Below are positions 22,400 through 34,074 of a stretch of 64,000 nt of DNA, piece after piece (within the stretch, counting starts at the first letter, position 1; every line of letters begins with the position of its first letter). The stretch lies in contig OZ025678.1 of assembly GCA_964019335.1 (NCBI GenBank), positions 541,001-605,000 on the forward strand, in the 5' to 3' direction. A model generated the notes under the pieces. That model was not told where the DNA came from. It worked only from the letters and a program-made list of their open reading frames with translations, and ran no database searches. This DNA is from Diplonema japonicum. Lineage: Eukaryota; Euglenozoa; Diplonemea; Diplonemida; Diplonemidae. The position numbers were made by a program, and so were the translations under genes.

Positions 22400-23269
22400 A
22401 TGGCCAACCCCACCTTCCCCGCACCCAGTCCTATCACCCTTTACTATGATGATGGGAAGACGGAAGAGTACACGCCCCTTGACATCCTGTTCCAACACGA
22501 CAAGAAGACGGGCATTGTGCTTGTTACCTTCAATAGGGATGACAACATGAACGCTTTGCAGCCGACGATGATCCAGGAGTGTCTGTTTGTCCTGGAGCAG
22601 GCTAAGCATGACGACACCATCAAGGTGTTGGTGTGGACGGGAGCAGGGAGAGCATTCAGTGCCGGTGCTGCCCTGAAACCGCGTACGGGGCCTAGGCCGA
22701 AGTTCCCTAAGGAGATCATGAAGCAGTACAAGAAGAGGAACATGGTGTTCCAGGCCTTGATGGACATCGCTCTGGGCGTGCCGACCATCGCACATTGGGA
22801 CTGCCCGAAGATTAACATTGCAGCGGTGAACGGTGTGGCCATTGGTGGTGCCACGAACATGGTGTTGTGCAACTGGTACGACTTCACTGTGGTGTCCGAA
22901 GAATCGAAGTTCAAGTACCCCTTCGTGAAGCTTGGGATTACCCCGGAGCTCGGCAGCAGCAGAGTGCTGCCCTTTTTGATCGGGTTCTCCAAGGCAAAGG
23001 AGCTGCTGATGGGCGGTGAGTTCTTCTACCCTCAGGATGCAAAGAAGATGGAATTGATCAACGAGGTGGTGCCGAAGAAGGACGTCCTTCCCAGGGCCTT
23101 GGAGCTTGCTAAGAAGTACGCAGCAGTGCCTAACACATTTGCTTTGCGGGCTGGGAAGAAGCTGATCAACAGCCACCTGCGCAAGGAAATGGATGAACTC
23201 ATGAAGACAGAGAACGCCAACATCCGCGAGTGCGTCAAGCGCGGGACAGACTTCACGGCGAAGATGTAG
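22400..23269 (+). CDS. Enoyl-CoA hydratase/isomerase family protein
   Basis: 289 residues, intronless. Crotonase-fold signatures: first oxyanion-hole loop GAGRAFSAGAALK (the usual Asp after AG is Ala), second oxyanion-hole loop AVNGVAIGGATNMVL, and KLGITPELGSSRVLPFLIGF, where the Glu occupies the position used by delta3,delta2-enoyl-CoA isomerases and one of the two hydratase glutamates. The second hydratase Glu is not apparent, so an isomerase-like or other crotonase activity is more likely than a classical hydratase. There is no C-terminal PTS1 (ends TAKM) and no obvious presequence, so compartment is uncertain. Substrate not predictable. Confidence 0.85.
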   Translation: MANPTFPAPSPITLYYDDGKTEEYTPLDILFQHDKKTGIVLVTFNRDDNMNALQPTMIQECLFVLEQAKHDDTIKVLVWTGAGRAFSAGAALKPRTGPRPKFPKEIMKQYKKRNMVFQALMDIALGVPTIAHWDCPKINIAAVNGVAIGGATNMVLCNWYDFTVVSEESKFKYPFVKLGITPELGSSRVLPFLIGFSKAKELLMGGEFFYPQDAKKMELINEVVPKKDVLPRALELAKKYAAVPNTFALRAGKKLINSHLRKEMDELMKTENANIRECVKRGTDFTAKM

Positions 23270-23582
23270 AAAGGTGCTTGGTCAACAGCCACTTTGCTGT
23301 CACCACGGCAAAGAGGTTGTTTGGTTTCTGCAGCTTTAGGTGGAAGTGTACACAACATCTACACGGTCTTTAACGTATGCTCTTAGCCTCCCTGAGTTCT
23401 CGGGAGGTGGTGTTGCAAACCGGATATTGCGAACTTTCGTATTGGACCGGGATAAAAAAAAAGAGAGAAAAACGAAGAGTGGAATGAATATTTAATCTTT
23501 TATTTGAAATGCTTCCCTCATTAAAGATATGAGCACGTTGAACCCTTTATGCTTTGCAAACCAGGTCGTTCAGTGATGAAAT
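23270..23582. other. Intergenic
   Basis: About 310 nt with ordinary composition and short A runs. No coding signal; CTTTGCAAACCAG and GTTCAG just before the next ATG may be SL acceptors. Confidence 0.5.
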
Positions 23583-26497
23583 ATGGATGAATGCCCACCT
23601 GCCTCACCAAGCTACTCGAATGTGGGGGGAACTAAAACGGTGAAGGAGACCGCCTTGATTGCTTTCGAGTCGTTAAAGCGGAGGCTGACAAGCGATGAAG
23701 CAGAAGATATTGGGGAGAAGCTGATCGACGTGGTGCACGAGGATGAAGAAGCCTTCCGACCAAGATTGAGGCGCTCAAAGCGTGATGATGGGTGGTGGTG
23801 CCACGTTGAGACATGCAGGGAGGTCATGAAATACGACCAAGGCAAGGTGCTGTATGCCTTTGAGCACGGGCTTCAAGTGACTATCGCACGCGGCGACCTG
23901 ACCACCAGAGATATCCAGGAGTGCATCATGTCGGCTATCTTCCTAGAGATGCTTGGCTGCGACGTCGACTTTGCTTATGTTCACGCCATCAACTTAACCG
24001 CTCTCCCCGGTTCGACCGCCGAGCAGAAGAAGCTCGGTTACCTGCTCTGCTCAATGTCCCTCTCGCAGCAGGACGAGCGCTTCATCTTACTCGTCAACAA
24101 TATTCGTAAGGACCTCATGAGCCAAGACATGCTAGTTGTGCAGGTTGCCCTCACTGCATGCTGCAAGCTTGTGTCGGAGTCAAGCTATTCTATCCTTGCA
24201 GAGCACATCTGGCACCACACATCCTCGAAAGACGTCCATGTCAGAACCAAAGCCACCATAGCGCTGCAGCAGTTCTACTGCGTTGCTGGTAAATACGCAC
24301 TGAGCATCAACTTCATGGAAGCCACACAAGTGTTCAAAAACCTCATCAACGACCGTTCGTCTGTACTTTGCAACTTCTCCTTCTGTCATACCTTAGTAAA
24401 GGGGTCGTCTCAGTTGGACGGCAATGAAGCACTTCAGTGCGTGCTGACATGTGCACAGCGGATGATGAGCGGCCTTTTCTCGCCTTCAGCCAAGCACTCC
24501 ATGTTCGTGACAATAGCTTTGCTGAAGCTGCTGGTGGCTGTGTGCACAAAGGTAGGTGAGGTGAGTGTTGGGCGGCAGATGCCTGCGATTACGTCTATCC
24601 TGTTTAGCATCTTGAACCCCTTGAAGAGGGACCTCAAGCAGCGGGAAGTTGCCGTTGCTTACGAAGTGCTACGTACCATGGCCCACCCCTCGCTGCTAGG
24701 CTTCATGCGGTTGCCTGATCAGACAAAACTGAAGAACATGGCGAATGACCTTGTCGATACCATGCTGTCCTGCACCAACAAGGACATGTACTACACAACG
24801 ATACGGTGCATAGGATACGTGGCTTTAGTGTCAAGTTCTGATGGAGCGTCGCGGAAGGAACATGTATTCAAAGCGCTCTACAGCTCCGACTCTTCCCTTC
24901 TCCTGGCAGGTGTCGATGTACTGTGCAGCATTGCACGGCAGCACAATGTTACGCACGTTCTCTCAAAGCTGTTCACTTTTGCAAGGACACCTCCCCACAT
25001 TTCGAACTTTGCAGTGATATCTGCGCTGCGCACGGCACTGGTGGCGAGGATCCACCTTCTGTCGTGGGACGTTGCCAGACCTTCCTCATCGCTGCTACAC
25101 CTCACAACTACTATGAAATTATTTTCGGACTTCTCATCAGACGTGCACGGCGCTGCTGAACAAGAAGATGAACATGGTCTCAAGATGCTCGACTGGTTAC
25201 ACAGCGAGCTATCGTTGCAAGAAGGCGAGATGGTGATGGGACACGGGGACCTGGAGCTATGTGGTGAGAGTGACGTGGAAGAAACAGGCGAGGAGTTATT
25301 GCTAGCCAGGAGAGAGCTTCGCACAGCAGCTTGCAACAAAATGGGTGACATCTTAGAGCACAGAGCGAAGACAGGGCGGGGCCTCGTGTGCAGGTTTGAC
25401 CCTGTGCTGAGCAGGTCGTCGGAACCCGTGTCGGTGCGCGTGGCTTCATGGGCATTGGGGGAGTTCGCGATATGGTATGGCGAACGGCAGCTAAACGATG
25501 TGTTCAACCTTATGGTTGATGTGCTGTTGGACACTGCTGCAGGTTCAGGTGCACTTGCCCTAACAGGCATCGTAATTTCGTTAAACAAGCTGCTTTGCAT
25601 GTACACACATCTGAGGTTGTCAGGCCAGCCTGCCTTCATTGAGGGACGCGACACGCAACTGAAGGCGGAGAGCCTTTCTGCCGGAAAGAATGCACTGCTA
25701 GAAAGGTCACGATCCAGAGACGTGACGGTGGCTGGTGCTGCTGCGGAAGGCTTGGCACTACTGCAGCTGTCGCTCCAGTCCTTGTCACATGAGGCAAGTA
25801 CGCAAGAGAAGGGGCAAGCTACTGGGACGCTTGAGCTATTTGAAGAACTGTCTTTGCCATACAGCACATGCTTGCAGCAAGACATTGACACGGACCTCAA
25901 GTTCCTCGATTCATTCGTCGCGGAGCAGACGATGCGGCGTGAGAGCCAAGGGTGGACCATCAAACGATATGTAAAGAAGTCAGAAAGAGAAGAAATGGAC
26001 CCAGCAGACGTCGGAAATGATGTTCTTAATGAGCCGGAACGAGAGCCAGCGTTGGTAAAGGACGAAGAATCATTACTGAAGCCTTCGAAGGTCCCGTGGG
26101 GTAGAGATGGGTATAGTGGCAAGGGAACTGAAGATGTATGCCTATCGCAGCCAAGCAGTACGGCGGGTAGTCCGAAACAGTGCGATCCCCCAGTACAGCT
26201 GGAGAAACCGAGAAGGAAGAAGACACACGCATGGCTGGAGGAGGCGATCGAGTTGGCAAATAAAGATAGGAAGCGAAAAGTAAAATACAATAAAGTGGTC
26301 AAGGAAGCGGGGCTGCGTGGATCTGGTCTTAGAAAGACGTGGGGCCCGACCTATCCTACAAGCACTACCTACACGAACATGGATTCAGGTGAGGTGACAC
26401 AGGAAACAGAGGATTGGCGCCAAGGTATGTGGCCTCAGCACAACACATCAATACAGACACCACCGAACTGGCCGAGTCCGACGATGACATTGATTAG
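23583..26497 (+). CDS. AP4E: AP-4 complex epsilon-type large adaptin
   Basis: join(23583..26424, 26457..26497); 960 residues. Large adaptins are alpha-solenoid scaffolds of coat adaptors; AP-4 works at the trans-Golgi. The N-terminal trunk carries IFLEMLGCDVDFAYVHAINL, LGYLLCSMSLSQQDERFILL, and VNNIRKDLMSQDMLVVQVAL, which align with the adaptin N-terminal domain and best with epsilon. The last ~200 residues are charged and Lys-rich (EKPRRKKTHAWLEEAIELAN), with no evident folded ear domain. One 32-nt GTATGT intron near the stop gives the C-terminus TTELAESDDDID. Gamma adaptin is the main alternative; the short divergent tail argues against it. The short 26.4-26.6 kb gap links it closely to the kinase downstream. 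Confidence 0.82.
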
Positions 26498-26593
26498 TGT
26501 AGTGTACTTGCCTGCTAGAGGTGGGTTCGTGCTGAGATCCTCCTTTACCGTGGTCAACCATGGCATTTCATTACATTACAGGGTTGGGTGCAG

Positions 26594-28338
26594 ATGGGTA
26601 AGAAGATCGGCGACTACATCTTGGGAAGCACTCTGGGCTCCGGTGCTTATGCGAAGGTCAAGAAAGCGGTGCATGGACCTACGAAGAAAACATACGCAAT
26701 AAAGATCATAAATTGCGCAAAATACAAATCCAAGGACCGAGAAGAATGGCTGAGGAGGGAGGTCGCAGTTCTCAGAAAGCTTGACCACCCGAACATCATG
26801 AAGCTCTTCGACGTGATGCAACAGGGAGACAAGATGCACCTGGTCCTCGAGTACGTGAATGGAGGCGAGCTGCTGGAGGTGATAGCTAAGGTAAAGCGTC
26901 TTTTTGAAGACGAGGCCAGACATTACTTCCACCAACTGATGAGTGGTGTTGCATATATGCACTCTTTGGGTATTGTGCACCGAGACTTGAAACCGGAGAA
27001 CATCTTAGTGACTGACAAGAAAGTTCTCAAAATAGCTGACTTTGGTCTTTCCAACATTGTCCCGCAAGATAAGAGCTCTGAGTTCCAGCTCATGTCAACC
27101 ATCGTGGGAAGCCCCGATTACTGTGCACCGGAAGTGGTGCAAGAAAAGAATTATGACGGGTTCAAGGCAGACGTCTACAGCTGCGGGACAATACTATACA
27201 CCATGGTGTCGGGCAGCAGGCCTTTCGAGGCAAAGGACGAGGAAGCGACCTTGCAGAAGGTTGCTGCAGGTATCTTCATCGTGCCGCGTCATGTGAGCAA
27301 AGACTGCGACTCGCTCATCAACGGCATGATGGAGATGGACCCGGATAAAAGGATGAGTGTCAAAAAGGTCTTGGCACACCCATGGTTCACCGTGGGCCTC
27401 GACTCAAAGAAGCTGAAGGGCTTGGTATGCAACCTTTGTCTGCCACACACAATACAGCAAACACCCTCTCAAGGGCCCATTGACATTAGTGAGGAAGAGA
27501 TCGCACAAGCTATACAGCAGGTGCACTTGGAAAAGGCCAGCGGCAATGTGTTCTCTCTCATCGCAGGTTTGCAAACAGGTGACGTGGACGCCCTGGTGGG
27601 CAAGGGGAACGATGTAAAGTTCCTTCTGACTGTGCATAACATGCAGCAGGCCTTCACGAGAGTTGTGGGTTTGCTGAAGAAGATGAGGTGCAAGGTGCAA
27701 GAAAGAAAGACAGACGGCTGCACGTCGGGAAGGCTTCTGTTGTACTCGTACATCACGCTTGTGAACGGAATCATGACGTTCACGACGGAGCTGCAAGCGC
27801 GCCCGCCGAGTTTGGTAGCAACGACACTGAGGAAGGAGAGGGGTGATACGAAGACATTTGAGGACTTCAGCAATGTGATATCTGCACACCTGTGCGATCT
27901 GTTTGAGGAGCATGAGTGGGAAATGGTCAAGGGTGTTCATAGACAGGAATTATTCAGTCCCTTGGCTCAGACAGGGTCTCCCTTTCCCACAGGGTCAGAG
28001 TGGGATGTAACTGTCGTCAGTGCCTCCCCAAAGACCTTCCACATATCCACAAGACTTTGCAAGACTGACGCTGCGAATATGATTTATGACAAACTCACGG
28101 CACTGGACACGAATCCTGTTCTGCTGCGCAACAAGGTATCTGACCAGTACCGGTTGACAGGTTTCATCACCCCCGATCCTCCTGTGTTGGTATGCTACTC
28201 ATGTATCTATAATATTTTACTCTACAGCTGACCTTCAACGTCGACGTCACCAGTGAAAAGGACTGCTCACTCACCTTCACCCTCATGACTGGCGATCCAA
28301 AGCTCTTCGCAGAGCTTCAGGCAGCCGTACAAGGCTAG
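26594..28338 (+). CDS. SNF1/AMPK-alpha-like protein kinase
   Basis: join(26594..27424, 27458..28189, 28228..28338); 568 residues. Kinase domain about 8-265: GSGAYAKV loop, Lys37 in AIKII, HRDLKPEN, DFGLSN, activation segment STIVGSPDYCAPE with Thr at the AMPK T172 position, and HPWF near the end. After it come an autoinhibitory/UBA-like helix (ISEEEIAQAIQQVHLEKASG) and a KA1-like C-terminus (LTFNVDVTSEKDCSLTFTLM). This is the catalytic alpha subunit layout of the energy-sensing kinase. The 33-nt segment 27425-27457 (GTATGC...ATACAG) is a stop-free in-frame intron; reading through adds 11 residues. The 38-nt second intron is required to reach KA1. The start ATG follows ACATTACAG by 14 nt; the GTG 6 nt earlier is not the start. 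Confidence 0.88.
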
Positions 28339-28644
28339 TGTTGTCAACAGTAGACACCATGATCCAGATCATGCTACGACTCTTATTAAGTTTACGGAAC
28401 AGAAAGACTCCTGATCTTCTCTTTCCGTTGTGGAATAGCGACCAGTAGCTTCGCCTGTTTTGCCTCCTCGATGTGCGGTATTACACTGTCCCGTCACGTG
28501 CTTTCGCTTCTCTTGTCCCTTCCATTACCCCTACCTTTTTCTTTTTCTTTTTTGGTCTCTCCCCATCCTCGGTTTAAGATAGTTCTGTTTCTGTTCATTC
28601 GTATGTGTTTGGAATACCCACTGCAAACCCACACAGCAGGTGGG
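28339..28644. other. Intergenic with pyrimidine-rich tract
   Basis: About 300 nt. A C/T-rich block (28500-28560) precedes ACCCACACAG near 28636, the likely acceptor for the next gene. No coding signal. Confidence 0.5.
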
Positions 28645-29670
28645 ATGCGGGCAGTATGCAGGCAGCGGAGGCTGATGGGTGTCTTTAAGTACCCCCGTAT
28701 GGGGGGTGACCCCAATGCGAAGAAAGCAGAATGGGAAAAGCATGAGTTCATAAACCAACAACAATTAGGATCGATCAATGACGAAGGGATGCAGCACTTC
28801 TGGGTGTCGTTGACGATGGACAGGATCCCACAAGAGGAGGACATGCTGAAGCTCCCAAACGGGCGACTGACGGTGTCGAAGTGGCGAAACGTTTACAACA
28901 GAATGAAAGACATGCACCCCATGCCTGTGAAGCAGTGGCTGGAGGAAGAAGGATGGTGCACCTCCAACAGGGACGACCCCTATCTGAAGGCGTTCAACAA
29001 CATACACACAACAGGCATGTCACTATGGGAGGGGTCATCGTTTAACAAATACGAGCCTCTTATACATCAAAGAAGAGATCTAAGAACGCTGCTACACAAA
29101 GATCGAACAAGGTACAAGATGATGTACGCTACTCTGCCAGCCTGTGACAGGATTCTAGATTGGATAGAGAAGGCAGCGGGGGGTCGACAGATAGTACTAG
29201 TTCAGGCGGGAATAGGGTATTGGGCAAAACAACTGCTGGAGCACAACGTAACGAACATCATTGCACATGAGGAGTGGGCCCACCCACAGCTGCGCAGGGG
29301 ACACAAGTTCATGACAGACGTGATCGAGACAAGCGGCGAGGCAGAGTTTTCTAGCGGGAAGTACGACGACAGTGTTGTACTGAGCATCACCCCCGAACGT
29401 CCCTTAGAAGAGATCCGAGGGTGGAAGGGTGACACAGTATGTACTCTCTGTTCCCAACCACCACCTTGCAGCTAATCCACATCGGGCAGGGTGCCATTGG
29501 TGGCTCCTATGATGTTGGCCTATCTCTCATCAACAGGCAAGAGGATTGGTCTCTTGACACGCACCATCGTACCCTCACCTGGCCTTTGGTATGACCGTGC
29601 AACACGCAGGACCAACACACAGTACTATGACCACGCGTATTGCTTCAAGAAGCCAAATGAAAAGAAATAG
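28645..29670 (+). CDS. Methyltransferase-like Rossmann protein
   Basis: join(28645..29436, 29472..29588, 29623..29670); 318 residues from ATG 28645, or 308 from ATG 28675. The C-terminal half looks like a class I SAM-binding fold: VLVQAGIGYWAKQLLEHNVT (G-x-G-x-W-A glycine loop), a DDSVVLSITPERPLEEIRGW strand-helix, and, only after splicing the 35-nt intron, DTLIHIGQGAIGGSYDVGL. Similar Rossmann proteins of unknown substrate occur in plants and bacteria. The N-terminal half (Trp- and Met-rich) is not recognised. The second intron (34 nt) attaches YYDHAYCFKKPNEKK. Assignment as a methyltransferase is moderate; catalytic residues are not identifiable. Confidence 0.65.
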
Positions 29671-29769
29671 GGCAATAAAAAAAAACCCCCTGGCTGTTTA
29701 GGTGCTATTCAACAATGGAGATCGAGATCAATGAGTAAATTAAAAAAATGAAATCAAACGTAACTCAGA

Positions 29770-30651
29770 ATGGGAAGAAAGAAGGCAAAAGAGAATACAT
29801 GGCGGCGGGTGCTATGGAAGCAGAGGGATTACGACGATAGTTATGTGGACGAAACGTTCATGAAAGATCTGAAGATGAACTTCTACAGGTCGAGGTTGGG
29901 ATATTTTGTTCTGGTGAAAGAATCAAGCTGCATCACGCAGCAGCTGTCGCTTGTGATTTTGTACATGATATGTTTCTTTGATGCAATGGAGGAGGCGGTT
30001 GACCCATTCACTCTGCTGCTGCTGTGCTTAGGCATCGCGGTCTTCCTTACGACGGTGTCGAAGATGTTCGTCGAGGAGCACAAGTCGCGCCTCATGGTGA
30101 CGGAGTCCATCTCGACAGCAGGGCTGCTGTTCTTTGTGTCGCCAATCCTGCGCACGCTGACGGAGCCCTGGTCGGACGACACGCTAACCGCTATGTGCCT
30201 CTTATTCCTGGTGATCCACCTTGCCTCCACTGACTACAGCACTAAGCCACGCGACGAGCCCATCGCTGTGAACGCTGCATCCTTTGCTTCCGTTCTCCTT
30301 GCGTCACGGCTTCCGCAGTACAACTATGGCTTCATCATGATCACCCTTGGTGTCCTCCTCTTCACTGTTTCCCCCGAACCTCGCAAAGCCCTTCGCACGA
30401 AGGTTCCAGAAGCCTGGTCCGCCATCACATGGCTTCTTGTCGGCGCTGCCTTCGCTTTTCTCTTGAATATCGACAAGGCGTACGCAGTTCTGTACTGCTT
30501 TGTAATACTGAGCATCACGTTTCTCATCCCGGCGTGGTTGATTCACGAGCATGAAGTGGGTAAAATGCAGATAAGTGGTCCTTGGGACGAAGCCAAACCT
30601 ACCAACTCAGCAGCCGCTGCTGAATGGGCTACAGCAGGGCTGCTGACGTAG
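29770..30651 (+). CDS. PIGC: GPI-GlcNAc transferase subunit PIG-C / Gpi2
   Basis: 293 residues, intronless. PIG-C is a multi-pass ER subunit of the complex that transfers GlcNAc to phosphatidylinositol, the first GPI-anchor step. Diagnostic segments: W-R-R-VLWKQRDYDDSYVDE near the N-terminus, SPILRTLTEPWSDDTLTAM, AASFASVLLASRLPQYNYGF, and the C-terminal signature ISGPWDEA. About eight hydrophobic segments are evident. Length is close to the human protein (~297). Start ATG follows AACTCAG. The call is secure. Confidence 0.95.
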   Translation: MGRKKAKENTWRRVLWKQRDYDDSYVDETFMKDLKMNFYRSRLGYFVLVKESSCITQQLSLVILYMICFFDAMEEAVDPFTLLLLCLGIAVFLTTVSKMFVEEHKSRLMVTESISTAGLLFFVSPILRTLTEPWSDDTLTAMCLLFLVIHLASTDYSTKPRDEPIAVNAASFASVLLASRLPQYNYGFIMITLGVLLFTVSPEPRKALRTKVPEAWSAITWLLVGAAFAFLLNIDKAYAVLYCFVILSITFLIPAWLIHEHEVGKMQISGPWDEAKPTNSAAAAEWATAGLLT

Positions 30652-30718
30652 CAAGTTCCTTTTTTTTTTTTTTTTATTAACGACTGACTGCTGCGCTTCA
30701 CCATTCGCCAGGTTGCTG

Positions 30719-33114
30719 ATGCTCCATAAATATGGAACCTCTCCCAGCAGCAACATCAAAGGACACCGTCCTCTGCGTGTGTTGGGGGATGCTGCGTGCT
30801 TTCACAGTGCTGTTGAATGTGACCCACAATGGGAGACCCTGACAAAAATAAGGTCAGGCAGTAAATACCTCCCTGCGGTGAGGAATGAAAGCAGCGTACC
30901 AAAGGTGCGAAAAGCACCTCAGAAAGCAGATTGCAGGGTTGCAAGCATAACCAAGATGCCTGCGCTCCCCCCTTTGTTGTGCACAATGGATTCAATGGAT
31001 TTAGACGATGTTGCACCTAAAACAGTCAAGTCGGAGCTGTTCGAGGGACATTTGCACACGCCCAGGTTCTTTGATTGGCTACTAAAGAGAAAGGTCACTA
31101 ATCTGATGAAAGAAGAGACAGAAGAGCGCGAGCAGGTCATCGGCATTGAGAGCGATCTAGTGGAAGTGACCATCTTGCTAGAGTGGATGCAACTATCAAT
31201 TTTCGGGAACGAAAACTACCATAGAAACTCGTTGTTATCTGAAGAGTACTGGACGCGACGACTTATAGGGAACATGAAATGCATATCAGCAAAGGTTATG
31301 AACTTCTTGAAGCTAACCCAGTTCAAGCTCGCCAACAAATACTGGAGCGCATTGCGGCAGAAGACCAAGGAGGCCGCAGAGATCCGCATTGGCGGGAAGG
31401 TTGCTGCGCTTATCGACCAAAGCATGGCACGGACTGTTATGAGACTCCATTACAACAGGCTTTTCGATTACAGTCGAACCCAACTCCTCTTCAAGCAATG
31501 CCGCAGGGACATCACCAACCAACAGTATCAATCTCGCGCCTTCATCATTCAAGAAGAGTTGCAAGAAGCTGTCATCATACGAAATGCCATCAGTTCCTTG
31601 AACCTCATGCTTTGGCTAACGCACAGACAGCTTGCGCATATACCTTTCGAAGAAGCGGACGGAAGATGTGCTCTAGATGAAGAAGGAGTTTTCACTTACG
31701 AGGTGCTGTTCACTAGGAGTGAAGTAGAGAAGCAGTGGATCAACGACATGAGCGTCATCGCTGCTTCCGAGGCCTCTGAGCTCGAGAAGAAGTTGGATCG
31801 ATGGCTATTCCTTGTGAAAGGCCCGCATACGTGCGCTTACTATTACTCGAGGTGGGTGAACTGGTCGAAGATGTCAAGCTTGAAAAAGAAGTCAAACAAA
31901 CAACTTATGGGGCGTTATAAGGTTAGGCTAACGGCGTTCACTACAGAAGCGCGAAAGCTTAAAGAGCACAAAGCAAACGTGGCAAGGCTTCTGTCAAAGT
32001 CCAACTTCCTTCTTGCAAGGAAGGCATGGGCACAAGTGAAGATGCTGCTCATGAAGGTTATTGCCCGAAGATTGATGCTGACAACCGATCGTGGGCTGGT
32101 GCGGCATTGCTGGGGCTACTGGAGGGACTACGTCAAGATCCATGCCGCTGACAGGATGATTGCCACGTTCAAGGTGCAGTTCAGCGTGAATACCGAAATT
32201 TACATCCTCCGCCTTTACTTCAAGAAGTTCTTCACGTGGCATGTGAAACATCAGCAAAGTAGAAGAAAGTCAAACTACGTGCACGTAAAGAACGTGGCCA
32301 AGCACCTAGCACTAAGGTACATCCCACTGAAGAGATTCACAGCGAGACAGCAATTTGAAAGGGAGACGCTCAATATACTGCAAGGCATCATCTACCTTGC
32401 GCAGTGCGCACAAGTACGCCTTGCGTGGTTCAGGTGGCTCGGATTCATCACGGAAAAGGAGGAGAAGCGCGACAAACGGGAACAACAACGCCAGAAATGT
32501 TCAGTGATGGCGGAGACATGTGTCCATCGTTTGCGGATGAGGTACTTCAACATTTATTCTCAGTGGCACGTGTTGCTTCAAAGAAAGGTGACGAAAGAGC
32601 AGGATGCCGCTGAGATGCGAGACCGTGCCTTCTTTTTAATAGCAAGAAGGTACTTCCGATCGCTCATCAAGTTGAGGAAGAAGCCTGTGCCCGATGTCAC
32701 ACCACTGTACGCAGCTATCATCAACGCGCACACGGCCATGAGGTTCGGCTGCTGGCTACGATTGTTACGTAGGAGAAAGAGAAATGATGAGATGGAGCTT
32801 ATGTCTTACGTTCTGCACAAGGATATGCAAGTTGCGCTGTTGAAAAGGCACTGGGAACCTTTGCTACGGTGGAGCACGTCGGGCCCTTTGGTACATACAC
32901 GGAAAATGGCAGAACGGCACAAGGTATGCAGCTTCTTTCGATCACAAACACACGACAGGTGGCCTTGACAAAACGATATTATAGTCACCTCTCCCGGTAC
33001 CAATTTGTTCTCGAAAAAAGGAGTCTCCAAAATGACCAAGCAGCCACATTGTGTGTGCTTTACAGCACCACGTTGATGAGGAAGTACTGGCAGAAATGGG
33101 CAATTCGATCGTAG
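30719..33114 (+). CDS. SFI1-like Trp/aromatic helical-repeat protein
   Basis: join(30719..32923, 32959..33114); 786 residues, one 35-nt intron near the end. From about residue 120 onward, short helical units recur with an aromatic pair in a basic context: NKYWSALRQKT, YYYSRWVNWSKM, RKAWAQVKMLL, RHCWGYWRDYV, RLYFKKFFTWHV, RLAWFRWLGFI, RYFNIYSQWHVLL, KRHWEPLLRWS, RKYWQKWAIRS. This resembles the centrin-binding repeats of SFI1 and the 'YY-x-x-W' repeat proteins common in kinetoplastids. A basal-body or flagellar-base scaffold role is plausible but inferred. The start follows CCATTCGCCAG, an acceptor 8 nt upstream. No enzyme domain. Confidence 0.72.
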
Positions 33115-33166
33115 TTTTATTTCATCTCATCCCCGAGCCCCGAGCTTTTTAGGCATTGCAGTACAC

Positions 33167-33988
33167 ATGTTCGACACGCGAGGCTTCAATGTAAAGGTGG
33201 TGTCGCAAGGCAGGGTGCATGTGATTGAGTGTGATGAGACATGTGCGGTAGGGAAGTTGAAGCGGCAGATAATGAACAATAATGAAATTATGGAAGGGCA
33301 GCCGCTTGTAAGGCTGGTGCTGGTATTTAAAGACGTGACTCTGATTGACGAGAAGCAGGCCATCTGTGATGCAGGAGTCAAGAAGGGCGATCGTGTGCTT
33401 CTGACGGACGGTGTCACATTTTCGATGCCTTCGAAGCCGAGTACAAATACTAGCAGCCCCGCAGCTGGCGGTGGAACCTTTGCCACGTCATGGGCAAAGA
33501 CAGCTGCCGATAAGGCAGTTGAGCAAGTAGACAGAGTGCTTGCCCCATACCCATGGGCATACACCGCCCTGTGCGTCATCGGCATCTTGTTCGGTCCTGC
33601 GGTGGTATTCAGCGTTGCCGGACTATCAGGCAACAGCAGCAGCGGGTTTTGCATCATCGCGACGAAGGCAAACTGCCTTGGTGCGGAAGCACCTGCGTTA
33701 GCAAGGTTTTCTTCAAGCAACTCAGGATGGGACACGCCACATGCCGAGTGCCTCCTAAGCGGGAAGGGTATTTGCACTGCAAGTGTCGGAGATATCACGA
33801 CTTGCTTGATTACAGGAACTACATGTGATGTTACTGACCCGCACTACGGTTTCTACTCCCTGATTATCTCGCTGTGCAGGCTAGTACTAGCGGCGATGGT
33901 CGCGTGTTTGTTTTTCTTCTCGTGCTACAGGTCTGTAGGTGATTTGCGAACGTCGGTAAGCGACAGAAGAGGCTACTTGCCTGTTTGA
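33167..33988 (+). CDS. Ubiquitin-like-domain membrane protein
   Basis: 273 residues, intronless. Residues about 7-80 resemble a ubiquitin-like fold: VKVVSQGRVHVIECDETCAV, GKLKRQIMNNNEIMEGQPLV, LVFKDVTLIDEKQAICDAGV, KKGDRVLLTD. A Ser/Pro linker follows, then a TM segment (AYTALCVIGILFGPAVVFSV), a Cys-rich, probably lumenal, loop of about 80 residues with seven cysteines, and a second TM (LIISLCRLVLAAMVACLFFF). I do not recognise the family. The layout, a cytosolic Ubl plus two TMs, recalls ER-associated Ubl membrane proteins. The start follows GAGCTTTTTAG and GCATTGCAG acceptors. Confidence 0.7.
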   Translation: MFDTRGFNVKVVSQGRVHVIECDETCAVGKLKRQIMNNNEIMEGQPLVRLVLVFKDVTLIDEKQAICDAGVKKGDRVLLTDGVTFSMPSKPSTNTSSPAAGGGTFATSWAKTAADKAVEQVDRVLAPYPWAYTALCVIGILFGPAVVFSVAGLSGNSSSGFCIIATKANCLGAEAPALARFSSSNSGWDTPHAECLLSGKGICTASVGDITTCLITGTTCDVTDPHYGFYSLIISLCRLVLAAMVACLFFFSCYRSVGDLRTSVSDRRGYLPV

Positions 33989-34035
33989 TTTGCGCATTCC
34001 TTTTTTTCCCTTTTTCTAAGCCCAGTTTCAGCACA

Positions 34036-34069
34036 TTCATTTTATTCCTCACACCCCTTATCCTCACAG
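34036..34069 (+). promoter_or_regulatory. Predicted trans-splice acceptor
   Basis: A C/T-rich stretch (CATTTTATTCCTCACACCCC, then TTATCCTCACAG) ends 5 nt before ATG 34075. The longer upstream frame crosses this tract and is therefore unlikely to be translated. Confidence 0.5.
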
Positions 34070-34074
34070 CAGAG

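Noticed and set aside
26132-26176. Possible 45-nt in-frame intron in AP-4 epsilon (GTATGCCTAT...AAACAG)
   Set aside because: No pyrimidine tract or branch-like site and longer than most introns here; the encoded segment is ordinary linker, so the evidence is too weak.
24878-26302. 474-codon ORF on the minus strand inside AP-4 epsilon
   Set aside because: Antisense shadow: Ser/Thr/Cys-rich low-complexity translation opposite a recognised adaptin; no domain.
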